Shown here piece after piece: positions 1 to 8,766 of a DNA stretch of 64,000 nt. The stretch spans positions 1,054,001 through 1,118,000 of the forward strand of contig NZ_CP018863.1 in the NCBI RefSeq assembly GCF_002849715.1. Direction: 5' to 3'. Both the position numbers and the translations under genes were made by a program. How positions within the stretch are numbered: the stretch's first letter is position 1; the number at the start of each line of letters is the position of its first letter. The notes below the pieces were generated by a model. It was not told the DNA's origin, searched no databases, and worked only from the letters and a program-made list of their open reading frames with translations. The DNA comes from Arthrobacter crystallopoietes (GTDB taxonomy: Bacteria > Actinomycetota > Actinomycetes > Actinomycetales > Micrococcaceae).

Positions 1-774
1 GGCTCGGGTGAGCCAATCGTGTTCATCCAGACTGCCCTCACTGCGGACGAGTTGTTCCCCGTGGCCGACCAGCTGCGCGACCGGTTCCGGACGATCGTCT
101 ACCACCGGCGCGGGTACGGAAACAGCACCCCTATTGCGGGGCCGGGATCGATCTCCTTGGACGCAGCCGACTGCAGCACCTTGCTGGAAGCATGACGGAT
201 CCCGCGGGCACACGTCGTGGGGTTCTCCTACAGCGGGGCCGTCGCGATGCAGCTTGCCGCGGACGCGGCGGAGAAAGTGCACAGCCTGACGCTGGTGGAG
301 CCACCACCGGTGCACGTCCCAAGTGCCCCTGAATTCCGCGCCGCCAACGAGCAGCTCTTCGCCGCCCGCCGTGCGCGCGGACTCGAAGCGGCACTCGAAG
401 AGTTCCTGACACTGGTCATCGGCCCGCATTGGCGCACGGACATGGAGCGGCACTTGCCGGGATCGGTCGAGCAGATGAGGCGGGACTCGCGCTCGTTCTT
501 CGATATCGACATGCCCGCGCTGCTGGCCTGGCGGTTCGCGGCAGAGGATGCCAGCCGCATCAAATGTCCAGTCCTGCACGTGGGTGGCACCGACAGCGGG
601 CCGTGGTTCGCTGAGGTTCGCCGGCTCATCCTGGGCTGGTTCCCGAACGCCGAGGACGTGGTGGTGGACGGCGCCGACCACTCGCTGGCCATCACCCACA
701 CCGCCAAGGTCGCCGTGGCCCTCAACTCCTTCATGCGACGCCACCCAATGTCCTCAAGCGGTGAGCCCCGGTAG
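1..774 (+). pseudogene. alpha/beta hydrolase, 5'-truncated by the window and interrupted by a nonsense codon
   Basis: Frame 1 reads as one alpha/beta hydrolase from the window edge to the TAG at 772-774, but a TGA at 193-195 interrupts it. Text before the stop (YHRRGYGNSTP, then LLEA) and after it (IPRAHVVGFSYSGAVAMQ) joins as one standard hydrolase sequence in the same frame. The nucleophile elbow GFSYSG lies at about 220-237, the probable acid Asp at 592-594 (GGTDSG) and the catalytic His at 679-681 (GADHSL). A GTG at 217 could restart translation, but the product would begin inside the nucleophile motif and lack the first core strands. I read it as a recent point-mutation pseudogene, or a sequencing error, since no other damage is visible. 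The real N-terminus lies outside the window. Confidence 0.75.
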
Positions 775-919
775 CCGGAACTTGACCGACCGGCCCGGTC
801 CGGTCCGGGAGAAGCATCGTATGGCTAACTGCCTCGCCGCGTGGGATGGGATTCGTCCGAGCCCGAGTAGCGCCGGATTCTTCTAAAAAACCGCATCGTT
901 TTCCACGTTTCGCTCCCAC

Positions 920-948
920 TTGACGCGACAGCGTTGCAAGCGGACAGT
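920..948 (+). promoter_or_regulatory. possible sigma-70-type promoter of the MFS gene
   Basis: TTGACG at 920-925 is a good -35 match and is followed 17 bp later by GACAGT at 943-948, a weak -10. The spacing suits a housekeeping sigma factor, and the MFS start lies about 60 bp downstream. Inference from consensus only. Confidence 0.35.
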
Positions 949-1014
949 AAAACTGCGCGACCGATCGTAACCACCACGGCGCCGACTTCGGCCGCACAGG
1001 AAATGACAGCTGCC

Positions 1015-2358
1015 ATGAAGAAGCCTTTCGCACAGAAACAGCGGGTTAATACTGCTGCGCAGCCGTCCGGGGCCGCGAGGCTCCGGGCCTTGAGACCGCT
1101 GGGCCAGCACGATTTCAGGATCCTGATCACGGCCCTGTCCATCTCCATCTTCGGCAACGGGATGTGGGCCGTGACCATGGTCTACCAGGTCATCGCCCTC
1201 GGCGGCGGCCCGGCAGAGCTCTCCCTCGTGGCCGCGCTGGCAGGTCTCGGGCTGGTGTCCTTTGTCCTGCTCGGCGGCATTGCGGCGGACAGGCTCCCCC
1301 GCAGGCTGATCCTGATCAGTGTGGAGGCCGTAAACCTGCTGGCTCTGGCCTCCGTTACACTCCTGGCCCTGACTGGGCGGCTGCAGCTGTGGCAGGTGGC
1401 GGCCGCTGCGGGGATGCTGGGCATCGCGTCGGCTTTCTTCTTTCCGGCGTACTCCGCCATCCTGCCGCGCATCTTGCCGCCCGAGGAGCTTCTCGCCGCC
1501 AACGGCATGGAGGGCACCATCCGGCCGGTGCTGCAGCAGGCAGCCGGTCCCGCGGTCGCGGGCATGATCATCGCGGCTACCAGCCCAGGGCACACCGCTG
1601 CCCTCATCGCCGCCGCCCACACCATCGCCTTCACTATCCTGCTGCGTCTGCGCTCGGATGAGGGCAGCGAACCCTCCGTGCCCGCCCGGGCCTCTGTGTG
1701 GGCTGACCTGCGCGAAGGAGTTGCTTATACGGTCCGCACGCCGTGGCTGTTGTGGACGCTGCTCTACGCCATTGTCCTGTTGCTGCTGCTGATGGGGCCG
1801 CTGGAAGTGCTGCTGCCCTTCGCCATCCGGCAACAGCTCGGCGGCGGGGCCCAGACGTTCGGATTCATGCTGGCGATGTTCGGCATCGGCGGCGCGGCCG
1901 GTGCGCTGACCGTGTCCAGCTTCCGGTTGCCCAGGCGCTACCTGACCCTGATGATGTTGCTATGGGGCTTTGGGACAGTACCGATGGGCATTCTCGGTTT
2001 GACCAACAGCTTCTGGCTTATGGCGGCAGCGCTTGCCACCTGCGGCTACACCTGGGGTATGGCGCAGGTCATCTGGGGAACGCTGCTGCAACGCCGGGTT
2101 CCACCCCATCTGCTCGGCCGCGTCTCCAGCCTGGACTTCTTTGTCTCGCTGGCGCTGATGCCGGTGTCGATGGCTCTCGCGGGTCCGGTCGCCGAAGTGG
2201 TTCCGATCTGGCTGATCTACGTGGTGGTTGCCGTGGCGTCACCCGTGCTCGCCATCGCTGCCATCCTCATTGGCCGGATGCCGCAGGATGAAATCACACA
2301 TCCGCTGGATACTGCGGCCGAAAGAGCCACACAGCGGGCGCAGCCGCCGCCGTCGTGA
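1015..2358 (+). CDS. MFS transporter, probable drug/siderophore exporter type
   Basis: The 447-residue product has about 12 hydrophobic segments and the MFS loop-2/3 signature after TM2 (GGIAADRLPRRL). It resembles the MFS_3/EntS-like exporters, which move drugs or siderophores by proton antiport; the substrate cannot be read from sequence. The ATG at 1015 was chosen because MKKPFAQ begins a normal cytoplasmic tail and AGGA sits about 13 bp upstream. A TTG at 934 and an ATG at 1003 are in-frame alternatives. The C-terminal tail is short and polar. The next gene (desaturase) is convergent, so this is probably monocistronic. Confidence 0.8.
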   Translation: MKKPFAQKQRVNTAAQPSGAARLRALRPLGQHDFRILITALSISIFGNGMWAVTMVYQVIALGGGPAELSLVAALAGLGLVSFVLLGGIAADRLPRRLILISVEAVNLLALASVTLLALTGRLQLWQVAAAAGMLGIASAFFFPAYSAILPRILPPEELLAANGMEGTIRPVLQQAAGPAVAGMIIAATSPGHTAALIAAAHTIAFTILLRLRSDEGSEPSVPARASVWADLREGVAYTVRTPWLLWTLLYAIVLLLLLMGPLEVLLPFAIRQQLGGGAQTFGFMLAMFGIGGAAGALTVSSFRLPRRYLTLMMLLWGFGTVPMGILGLTNSFWLMAAALATCGYTWGMAQVIWGTLLQRRVPPHLLGRVSSLDFFVSLALMPVSMALAGPVAEVVPIWLIYVVVAVASPVLAIAAILIGRMPQDEITHPLDTAAERATQRAQPPPS

Positions 2359-2422
2359 GCCGCACTTAAGCCGAAACGGCGGCGCCAGCCAGGCACCGCC
2401 GTCGTTGTTTGAGGTCTGGGGT

Positions 2423-3520
2423 TTACCGAGGGCGGTAGGTGTTGACCATCGGGCAGTCGAACGGATCCCGCGCGGACAGGCCTACCTTGTTGAGGTAGTT
2501 GATCACGATGCCGTACGACTGCGGCAATGTGGTCTCGGTGTAGGGGATCTTGTGCGTGGCGCAGTACTCACGGACGATCTCGCTGGCGTGGGCCAGGTTG
2601 GGTCGCGGCATGTTCGGGAAGAGGTGGTGCTCAACCTGGTAGTTCAGCCCGCCCATGAGGCCGTTGACAAAGCGGTTGCCCAGCCGGGTGCGGCCGGTGA
2701 TGTTGCGGCTGGTCAGGACTTGGCGGCTGAGGAAGTCCACCTTGGAATCCTTCGGGATCAGCGGCATGCCCTTGTGGTTCGGCGCGAAGGAGGCACCCAT
2801 GTAGACGCCGAAGACGGCCAGCTGCACGCCGATGAAGGCGAAGGCCATGCCGAGCGGCAGGAAGTAGAAGATGGCCGCGATGTACAGGGCCAGCCGGGCG
2901 AAGACCATGCCCAGCTCGCGTTTGCGGCCCTTGACAGTCTCGCGCGAGAACAGGTACCGGATGGACGTGGCGTGCAGGTTCAGGCCCTCGAGCGTGAGCA
3001 GCGGGAAGAACAGGTAGCCCTGGCGGCGGGTCAACCAGGCCATGAAACCCTTGCGCTCGGCGACCTGTTCCGGCAGGAACGAAATGGTGTCCTGCTCGAT
3101 GTCCGGGTCCTTGCCCAAGGTGTTGGGGTTGGCGTGGTGGCGGTTGTGCTTGTTCATCCACCACTGGTAGCTGATGCCGACAAAGACGTTGGCCAGCACG
3201 CGGCCGGCACGGTCATTCGCCGGGCCCGATTCGAACACCTGTCGGTGCGAGGCCTCGTGCGCGATGAACGCCAGCTGCGTGAACAGGACGCCCAGCACGC
3301 CGGCGATGATCAGCTGGAACCAGCTGTCGCCCAAAAGCACGAAGCCCGTGGCGGCGCCGGCCAGCCCCAGGCAAAGGGCGACGAAGAGGGTGATGTAAAA
3401 AGAAGTACGACGGCGCAGCAGGCCGGCTTCGCGGATGGTCTTGATCAAATTTGAATAGCTGCTCGAGGCAGCCGTTCCGCGGGTGGTGCGGGTATTGCGC
3501 GGTGACGCTGTGATGCTCAT
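2423..3520 (-). CDS. membrane fatty acid (acyl) desaturase
   Basis: The 365-residue protein carries the three His boxes of membrane di-iron acyl desaturases: HEASH, then HNRHH, then QVEHH near the C-terminus. The Gln in place of the first His in the third box is typical of front-end (delta-6-like) and many actinobacterial desaturases. Four or so hydrophobic segments place the boxes on the cytoplasmic face. It should introduce a double bond into membrane acyl chains with O2 and an electron donor. The start at 3520 (MSITASP) has GAAGG 4 bp upstream, whereas the 51 codons before it have an unusual composition. It diverges from a cold-shock gene, which fits a membrane-fluidity role; co-regulation is inference. 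Confidence 0.85.
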   Translation of the reverse strand: MSITASPRNTRTTRGTAASSSYSNLIKTIREAGLLRRRTSFYITLFVALCLGLAGAATGFVLLGDSWFQLIIAGVLGVLFTQLAFIAHEASHRQVFESGPANDRAGRVLANVFVGISYQWWMNKHNRHHANPNTLGKDPDIEQDTISFLPEQVAERKGFMAWLTRRQGYLFFPLLTLEGLNLHATSIRYLFSRETVKGRKRELGMVFARLALYIAAIFYFLPLGMAFAFIGVQLAVFGVYMGASFAPNHKGMPLIPKDSKVDFLSRQVLTSRNITGRTRLGNRFVNGLMGGLNYQVEHHLFPNMPRPNLAHASEIVREYCATHKIPYTETTLPQSYGIVINYLNKVGLSARDPFDCPMVNTYRPR

Positions 3521-3834
3521 ACGGCCTTCGGGGGATTGAGTCCGACTTCCCAGCCGTGTGATAAACGGGCGTGTGCCCTGCAGATACGTTTCAGTGTAAC
3601 CGCCGAATCTGGACGGCGGCTGAACGCTTACGAAGCAGTGGCAGCAGCAGTGGTAATTGGCCCTCCCAAACATCCTGTACAGTTATCCCCGTAGTTGTTG
3701 TGTTGCGCATTTGATTTTGAGCAACAGGTTCCTCCGCCGGAGTAACTTGTGCTTCTCTGAACGGCCGTAAAGAACACCGCTGCGAGGGGTCCCGAAAAGC
3801 GGGATCTCATTCAAGGCTCTAGAGGAGTACAAAA
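3521..3834. other. divergent intergenic region and long cspA leader
   Basis: This 314-bp gap separates the desaturase and cold-shock starts and holds both promoters, with no supportable gene. The part nearest cspA is noticeably A/T-richer than its surroundings. cspA-type genes usually have a long 5' UTR that controls translation by temperature, and the space here would allow one. A weak -35/-10 pair (TTGGCC at 3657, TACAGT at 3678) is the best promoter I can see. Confidence 0.4.
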
Positions 3835-4041
3835 ATGGCAACAGGAACTGTGAAATGGTTTAATTCCGAAAAGGGCTTCGGCTTCATCGCTCCGGACGAC
3901 GGCTCTGCCGACGTTTTCGCTCACTACTCGGCTATCGAAGCCAATGGTGGCTACCGCGAACTGCGCGAAGAGCAGAAGGTCGAGTTCGAGACCACCCAGG
4001 GCCCCAAGGGCCTGCAGGCTGCGAACATCCGCGCCCTCTAA
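3835..4041 (+). CDS. cspA: cold-shock protein, CspA family
   Basis: The 68-residue protein is a single cold-shock domain that binds single-stranded nucleic acid and acts as an RNA chaperone. RNP1 (KGFGFI) is at residues 13-18 and RNP2 (VFAHY) at 27-31, and length and spacing match the family. GAGGAG lies about 9 bp before the ATG. An excellent hairpin terminator follows at 4078. The gene is monocistronic and preceded by a long A/T-rich leader. Confidence 0.95.
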   Translation: MATGTVKWFNSEKGFGFIAPDDGSADVFAHYSAIEANGGYRELREEQKVEFETTQGPKGLQAANIRAL

Positions 4042-4077
4042 AGGTGGCTGCGGCTAACGCCGCACACTGATTTCCAA

Positions 4078-4119
4078 ACGGAGCCGGTTTCTTCTCACGA
4101 AGAGACCGGCTCCGTTTTT
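4078..4119 (+). terminator. intrinsic terminator of cspA
   Basis: A 17-bp stem (4078-4094 with 4099-4115, one G-T wobble) closes a TCAC loop and is followed by a T-run at 4115-4119. Confidence 0.9.
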
Positions 4120-4174
4120 CGCTCCCCGCTCCCCGGGACGCTCCACTAGCAAGAAGCAGACCCGGGAGGGCAGA

Positions 4175-4789
4175 ATGGTTGTTATGCTCCTAACCACCGT
4201 TGACCCCAGTGCCACCGAATTTGTGACCGAGGTAGTGCCGCAGATCCTGCTGATTGGCGGCGCCGTGGTAGTTGCCATGGGTCTGGCATTCGCCGTCACG
4301 TGCTGGCTGGTGGTGCGCCGGATCCGTCGTTCCGGCGTGGTGCAGCGCGGGGTGCGGAAGGGCAGCATGGCCGTCCGGTCGGTCGCCGCGGACGATGCCG
4401 GACGCAAACTGGCGCGGCTGAGAATGCAGTTGGAGCGCTCCTCCGAGGCAACTGTCCGCTCGCTGGCTGCCGCCGATGCCCAGGGCCGGCCGCTGGGCGA
4501 TCTGCCGGCGGTAGCCGCCAACCTTGCCCGCGCGGAACGTGCCTTGGACGAACAGTTGCACCTGGCACAGCGCGAACCGAATCCGCAACTGCGCAAGACC
4601 CTGGTCCCGGGGCTCGCCGGGCAGGTCGAACGGCTTTCCGGATTGTCCGCGGAGCTGCGCCAGTCACTGCTGCAGAACGGACATACCGTCAGCACCTCCC
4701 AGATCGAGCGTGTCAGTACGCATCTGGCGATGGAAGTGGATGCCCTGCGGACCTGGAACACGGCTTACGGCTCGCGGCAGCTCCCCTGA
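4175..4789 (+). CDS. single-pass membrane protein of unknown function
   Basis: The 204-residue protein has one strong membrane segment at about residues 21-46, followed by basic residues (VVRRIRR), which predicts the C-terminal part in the cytoplasm. The rest is Ala/Leu/Glu/Arg-rich, helical and probably coiled-coil. GGGAGG stands about 5 bp before the ATG. It lies 48 bp upstream of a PspA/IM30-like gene in the same direction, so it may be the membrane partner of that protein; this pairing is inference. I recognise no named family. Confidence 0.7.
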   Translation: MVVMLLTTVDPSATEFVTEVVPQILLIGGAVVVAMGLAFAVTCWLVVRRIRRSGVVQRGVRKGSMAVRSVAADDAGRKLARLRMQLERSSEATVRSLAAADAQGRPLGDLPAVAANLARAERALDEQLHLAQREPNPQLRKTLVPGLAGQVERLSGLSAELRQSLLQNGHTVSTSQIERVSTHLAMEVDALRTWNTAYGSRQLP

Positions 4790-4837
4790 GCACGGCCGTG
4801 ACACTGCCCCGCTCCTCTCACCGGTAAGGATCCTGCC

Positions 4838-5524
4838 ATGTCGATCGGACGACGCCTTTCCCGCATCATCCGGGCCAAACGGTCGGCCGCCAGCCAGGAG
4901 CCCGAGAACCCGATCAGCTCCCTCGATGGCGCCCACCAGCAGCAGCTGGACCTGCTGGACCAGGCCCGCCGCAGCGTAGCGGACGTCGCCGCGAACCGCC
5001 GGCGCGTGGAACTGCTGGCCGAGCAGGCCGCCGCCGAGGTGGCTGCACTCAACCGCTCCGCGGAAGAAGCGGTGCAGGCAGGGAACGACGACGGCGCGCG
5101 GCAGGCTCTGCAGCGCAGCATCACCGTGGGCAAGCGGCTGGAAACCCTGACGGCACAGCGCCAGCAACTGGACGTCCAGGTGCGCGGGCTAGAACAGACC
5201 CTCATGCGGCTGGAGCACGGGATCGAAGACTCCAGATTGCGCTATCAGTCCCTCAAGGCAGACCACAACGCGGCGCAGGCCGCCCTCGGGATGCGCGAAA
5301 CCCTGAGCGCGGCCGGCCAGCGGGCCGCCGCGGCAAACGCCGCCGCACGCGAAGCGGAGCAGGAGGCCCGCCGGATGCAGGCCCAAGCCGCGGCCTACGA
5401 AGAACTGGCATGGTCGGACCCGAACTCGCCGCAGGTCCTGCAGGCCTTTGAGGAACTGGAGACCAGGCTGGGCGCGGAAGAGGAGCTCAGGCAGCTCAAG
5501 GAGCGCCGGAATCCCGGCCAGTAG
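4838..5524 (+). CDS. PspA/IM30-like coiled-coil protein
   Basis: The 228-residue protein is almost entirely long charged helices with no membrane segment. The layout matches the phage-shock-protein A / IM30 / Vipp1 family: a short basic amphipathic N-terminus (MSIGRRLSRIIRAKR), then about 150 residues of coiled coil beginning SLDGAHQQQLDLLDQARRS. Such proteins polymerise on membranes and help maintain them under stress. The start has AAGGA upstream. It follows a one-helix membrane protein by 48 bp, probably in one operon. Confidence 0.6.
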   Translation: MSIGRRLSRIIRAKRSAASQEPENPISSLDGAHQQQLDLLDQARRSVADVAANRRRVELLAEQAAAEVAALNRSAEEAVQAGNDDGARQALQRSITVGKRLETLTAQRQQLDVQVRGLEQTLMRLEHGIEDSRLRYQSLKADHNAAQAALGMRETLSAAGQRAAAANAAAREAEQEARRMQAQAAAYEELAWSDPNSPQVLQAFEELETRLGAEEELRQLKERRNPGQ

Positions 5525-5531
5525 CCGTTTT

Positions 5532-5545
5532 GATTGTTGACAATC
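5532..5545. promoter_or_regulatory. GntR operator, copy 1 (upstream of the regulator gene)
   Basis: The sequence GATTGTTGACAATC is a palindrome (GATTGT, 2-bp centre, ACAATC) and fits the FadR-subfamily consensus TNGTNNNACNA. The identical 14-mer recurs at 9562-9575. Its position about 80 bp before the GntR start suggests autoregulation. Confidence 0.65.
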
Positions 5546-5593
5546 CACATTCGCCAAGCCTGACGACCTAGAATGGTCGTGATGACAGTGGCG

Positions 5594-5607
5594 AATGGTC
5601 AACAATC
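5594..5607. promoter_or_regulatory. GntR operator, degenerate copy 2
   Basis: The sequence AATGGTCAACAATC matches the reverse complement of the 14-bp operator at 12 of 14 positions, with one half-site (ACAATC) intact. It lies 17 bp before the GntR start codon, where a bound repressor would block transcription or the start of elongation. Confidence 0.5.
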
Positions 5608-5624
5608 GACGGAGGGCTTCCAAC

Positions 5625-6506
5625 ATGCCTGGACTTGACGATCTGGCGGCGTTGGAGGAGCGTCCCACCGCTGTGCTGATCGCCAACCGGCTGCGGAACC
5701 GCATCATCAATGGCTCCTTTGAACTGGGCGAGCAGGTCACCGAGGCTGCCATCGCCGCTAAGCTCAAGGTGTCCCGCGGGCCTGTGCGCGAAGCACTCCA
5801 GCGTTTGAGCCAGGAAGGCCTGCTGGTGGGCCACCGGAACCGCGGCGTCTTCGTCCTGGAGCTGACGCCGAAGGACGTCCACGAGATCTACGTTGCCCGG
5901 CGTGCCGTGGAAACAGCGGCCGCTTCCGAAATCATCGGGGCCGGCGACAAAGCCGTCAAGCAGGCCGCACGAAAGCTGACCACTTTGGTCCGGAAACTGC
6001 CGGATGCCGTGGCTGCGCGGGACTGGAGCAAGGTCGCCGAACTGGACCTGAAGTTCCACGAAACGCTCGTGGCCGCCTCAGGTAATTCGCGTCTATCACG
6101 CATGTTCGTCACCCTGGCGGCCGAATCCCGGATCTGCATGGTCCACGTCAGGATTTCCTACCGCCGGATCGACATGCTCGTCGAAGAGCACCAGCAGATG
6201 ATCGACCTGCTCGTTGCCAAGGATGCCGGGGGCCTGCATGCCGCCATCGTGAACCACATGGAAACGGCGACGGTTGACCTCACCGAGTCCATGGAGGAAA
6301 TGCTGCGGCTGCAGGAAGCAGACGCGGCAACTTCCGACACCGGCACCGGACCGCCTTCGTCCGACGGCCAGACGCCTGGTCGCGATGGGAAGACACCGGC
6401 CGGAGCGGCGGCCAAGCCGGACGCCGTTTCCAAGCCCGACGCCGAAACAGTCCCGGCGCCGGCCAGCGGCCTGAACACCCCGCCGGCTGAACAGTACGCC
6501 GGCTGA
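5625..6506 (+). CDS. GntR-family transcriptional regulator, FadR/FCD subfamily
   Basis: The 293-residue protein has an N-terminal winged helix at about residues 15-75 (RIINGSFELGEQVTEAAIAA, then VSRGPVREALQRL). An FCD ligand-binding helical bundle follows at about 85-220, with the metal/ligand His positions in FHETLVAASGN and near the EEHQQM segment. Such proteins are usually repressors released by an organic acid. The last 65 residues are a low-complexity Pro/Ala/Asp tail, longer than normal for the family. GGAGGG lies about 8 bp before the ATG. Operator-like palindromes sit upstream and in the promoter of the convergent enzyme genes, which makes this their likely regulator. Confidence 0.9.
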   Translation: MPGLDDLAALEERPTAVLIANRLRNRIINGSFELGEQVTEAAIAAKLKVSRGPVREALQRLSQEGLLVGHRNRGVFVLELTPKDVHEIYVARRAVETAAASEIIGAGDKAVKQAARKLTTLVRKLPDAVAARDWSKVAELDLKFHETLVAASGNSRLSRMFVTLAAESRICMVHVRISYRRIDMLVEEHQQMIDLLVAKDAGGLHAAIVNHMETATVDLTESMEEMLRLQEADAATSDTGTGPPSSDGQTPGRDGKTPAGAAAKPDAVSKPDAETVPAPASGLNTPPAEQYAG

Positions 6507-6541
6507 TCCGCCCAAGGCGGCTGAACGTTCCGCGGCCTGGT

Positions 6542-7978
6542 CTACTCCCGCCGCTCCCCTGCCGCGAGCACCGGCGGCCGCCCGAATTCCCCGCGTGCCT
6601 GCTCATATGCCGCGGCAGCCCGCAGCACCAGCGCGTCGGCGTGCCGCGGACCCACAAGCTGCAGCCCCACCGGCAGTCCTGAGGCGGTCAGACCGCACGG
6701 CACACTGATGGCCGGCTGTTGGGTCATGTTGAACGGGTACGTAAACGGGGACCACTGGGCCCAGCGCTTCAGGCCGGATCCCGGCGGAACTTCACAGCCG
6801 ACGTCGAACGCCGGAATCGGCATGGTGGGCGTGACCAACAGGTCATACTGCTCGTGGAAGGCGCCCAGCCGCTGGCCCAGCTTCGCCCGGACAGCGTTGG
6901 CGTCCAGGTACTGGTCCACGGTCACCGCATGGCCCTGCCGGCAGACCTCCAGCAGCCCCGGGTCCAGCTCGCCCCAGCGCGCCTCGTCGTAGGCGCGGAT
7001 GACCTTGCCGGCGCCGGCAAACCACAGCGCGTGGTACTCGTTGATGGGATCTTGGATGCCCGGATCCGCGGTCTCGACCTCCGCCCCGAGCGTGGCCAGC
7101 AGGTCCACGGCCCGGGCCACCAACCGCGCCACCTCCGAATCAACGGTGGCGAAACCCAGGTCAGGGCTGAAGGCGATCCGCAGCCCGTTGATACCGTCGT
7201 GCAGCCCCTCGGTGAAGGACTGCCGCGGCGGCGCCAGGGCAGACCAGTCCCGAGGATCGGAGGCCGCGAGCACGTCCAGCAGCAAGGCGTTGTCCTCAAC
7301 CGTCCTCGTCATCGGCCCGGCGTGCGCCAGCGTGCCGTACGGGGTCGGCGGGTACAGCGGAATGGTGCCGTAGGTCGGCTTCATACCCACAATCCCGGAG
7401 AACGACGCCGGAATGCGCACCGAGCCCCCGCCGTCGGTCCCCACGGACAGCGCGCCCATCCCCAGCGCGACGGCGGTTGCCGAGCCGCCGGACGAACCGC
7501 CGCAGGTCTTCGACGCATCCCACGGATTGCCGGTGTTGCCCGTCAGCGGATTGTCCGTCACGCCTTTCCAGCCGAATTCCGGCGTGGTGGTCTTGCCGAC
7601 AAACACGGCGCCGGCGGCGCGCATGGCGGCGACCACCGGGGCGTCCTCGTTCCACTCCTGATCCGGGCTGATCAGCCTCGAGCCGCGCAGCGTCGGCCAG
7701 CCCTTGGTCAACAGCAGGTCCTTGATCGAGGTCGGCACGCCATCCAGCGCTCCGGCCGGCTTGCCCGCGGCCCAGCGCTGCTCCGATTCCCGCGCCGCGG
7801 CCAGCGCCTCATCCTCCGCGACCAGGCAGAACGCGTTGAACTCGGCGTTGTGCTCTTCGATGCGCGCCATGCTCGCCTCGGTGGCCTCGACCGGCGAAAG
7901 CTCACCGGCCTTGTACCCCTGAAGCAGTTCTGTCGCGGAGAAGTCGGCGAGCGCCGTCGTCGTTGTTTCAGCGGTCAT
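6542..7978 (-). CDS. amidase-signature-family amidohydrolase
   Basis: The 478-residue protein shows the whole amidase signature: catalytic Lys86 (TSIKDLL), the Ser-rich GGSSGGSA segment with cis-Ser at about 162, and the nucleophile Ser186 in DGGGSVRIP. The 24-residue Ser-Ser spacing matches the family. It hydrolyses a carboxamide to acid plus ammonia; substrate unknown. The start at 7978 (MTAETTTT) gives family length. The open frame continues upstream only because it overlaps the next gene in another frame. It follows a racemase-superfamily gene by 5 bp in one operon, so its product may be the substrate of those enzymes, or the reverse. Confidence 0.9.
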   Translation of the reverse strand: MTAETTTTALADFSATELLQGYKAGELSPVEATEASMARIEEHNAEFNAFCLVAEDEALAAARESEQRWAAGKPAGALDGVPTSIKDLLLTKGWPTLRGSRLISPDQEWNEDAPVVAAMRAAGAVFVGKTTTPEFGWKGVTDNPLTGNTGNPWDASKTCGGSSGGSATAVALGMGALSVGTDGGGSVRIPASFSGIVGMKPTYGTIPLYPPTPYGTLAHAGPMTRTVEDNALLLDVLAASDPRDWSALAPPRQSFTEGLHDGINGLRIAFSPDLGFATVDSEVARLVARAVDLLATLGAEVETADPGIQDPINEYHALWFAGAGKVIRAYDEARWGELDPGLLEVCRQGHAVTVDQYLDANAVRAKLGQRLGAFHEQYDLLVTPTMPIPAFDVGCEVPPGSGLKRWAQWSPFTYPFNMTQQPAISVPCGLTASGLPVGLQLVGPRHADALVLRAAAAYEQARGEFGRPPVLAAGERRE

Positions 7979-7983
7979 GGTGA

Positions 7984-8736
7984 TCAGCTTCCTGCCGGAA
8001 TTCGGATGGCTTCGGTGGAGCGGAACAGGCTGCCCAGTCCGCTGAAATTGCGCAGCAGGCCGGCGATGCGCAGCCCCTCCCAGACGGTGACCTGGTTGGC
8101 TGTGAGCACGGGCTTGCCGACGGCGTCCTCGAGTTCGTCGAGCCAGACCAGCGAGTGCATGGCGGTGTCCGGAATCAGGACCGCCTCCGCTTCGGGACGG
8201 TCGGCGGCCGCGGCCATGCGGGCGATGTCGTCCAAGCCCATCAGGCCCACCTCCCCCGCCGTCGCTATCCCGCTGCTGCCCAGATGAACGACGTCGATGC
8301 TTGCGTCCGCGAGGAAGCGCCGGAAGTGCCGGGCCAGGTCTTCGGGGTAGCTGGCGGCTATGGCCACCCTGGACAGCCCGAGGTGCTTGACCGCGTGCGC
8401 GAAGGCCAGCGAGGTCGAGGATGCCGGCAGGCCCAGGTCTTCGCCGATCCGTCGGGCCTGCTCCTGCGCGCCATCCCAGCCGTACACGAAGGAGCCGGAG
8501 GTGCAGGCCCACATCACCGCATCGGGCTGGTAGGCCGCGGCCCGGCGCGCGCCGTCGAGCAGGTTGGCCGAACTGCCCACGCTCAGGAGGGTGTCCACCG
8601 TATGGAGCACGTCGCCGCCGGCCGTGGTGACCACCGGCAACCGCAGCTGGCCGGCAAGGCGTTGTTCCAGCCGGGGGAAGTCGTCCTCGGCTCCGACTCC
8701 GGGGTAGAGCAGTCCAATGGTGGGCACTCGGTTCAT
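7984..8736 (-). CDS. Asp/Glu racemase superfamily enzyme (maleate isomerase / arylmalonate decarboxylase-like), copy 1
   Basis: The 250-residue protein belongs to the superfamily of two-domain Rossmann-like enzymes that use one or two Cys for acid/base chemistry. The first Cys is present (Cys78 in WACTSGSF). At the second Cys position it has Asp190 (IPDTAMHS), where the neighbouring paralogue has Cys. A single-Cys site resembles decarboxylases or unusual isomerases more than racemases or maleate isomerase, so the reaction may differ from its neighbour. ATG 8736 was chosen; GTG 8745 is an alternative. It lies between the amidase and the second paralogue in one operon. Confidence 0.8.
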   Translation of the reverse strand: MNRVPTIGLLYPGVGAEDDFPRLEQRLAGQLRLPVVTTAGGDVLHTVDTLLSVGSSANLLDGARRAAAYQPDAVMWACTSGSFVYGWDGAQEQARRIGEDLGLPASSTSLAFAHAVKHLGLSRVAIAASYPEDLARHFRRFLADASIDVVHLGSSGIATAGEVGLMGLDDIARMAAAADRPEAEAVLIPDTAMHSLVWLDELEDAVGKPVLTANQVTVWEGLRIAGLLRNFSGLGSLFRSTEAIRIPAGS

Positions 8737-8766
8737 GTTCTGCACCTGCTTTCTTTCAGTCGAGTT

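Noticed and set aside
6542..8512. A 656-codon minus-strand frame covering the amidase and beyond
   Set aside because: The part upstream of 7978 overlaps the racemase-like gene in another frame and has shadow composition; amidase-family length fits a start at 7978.
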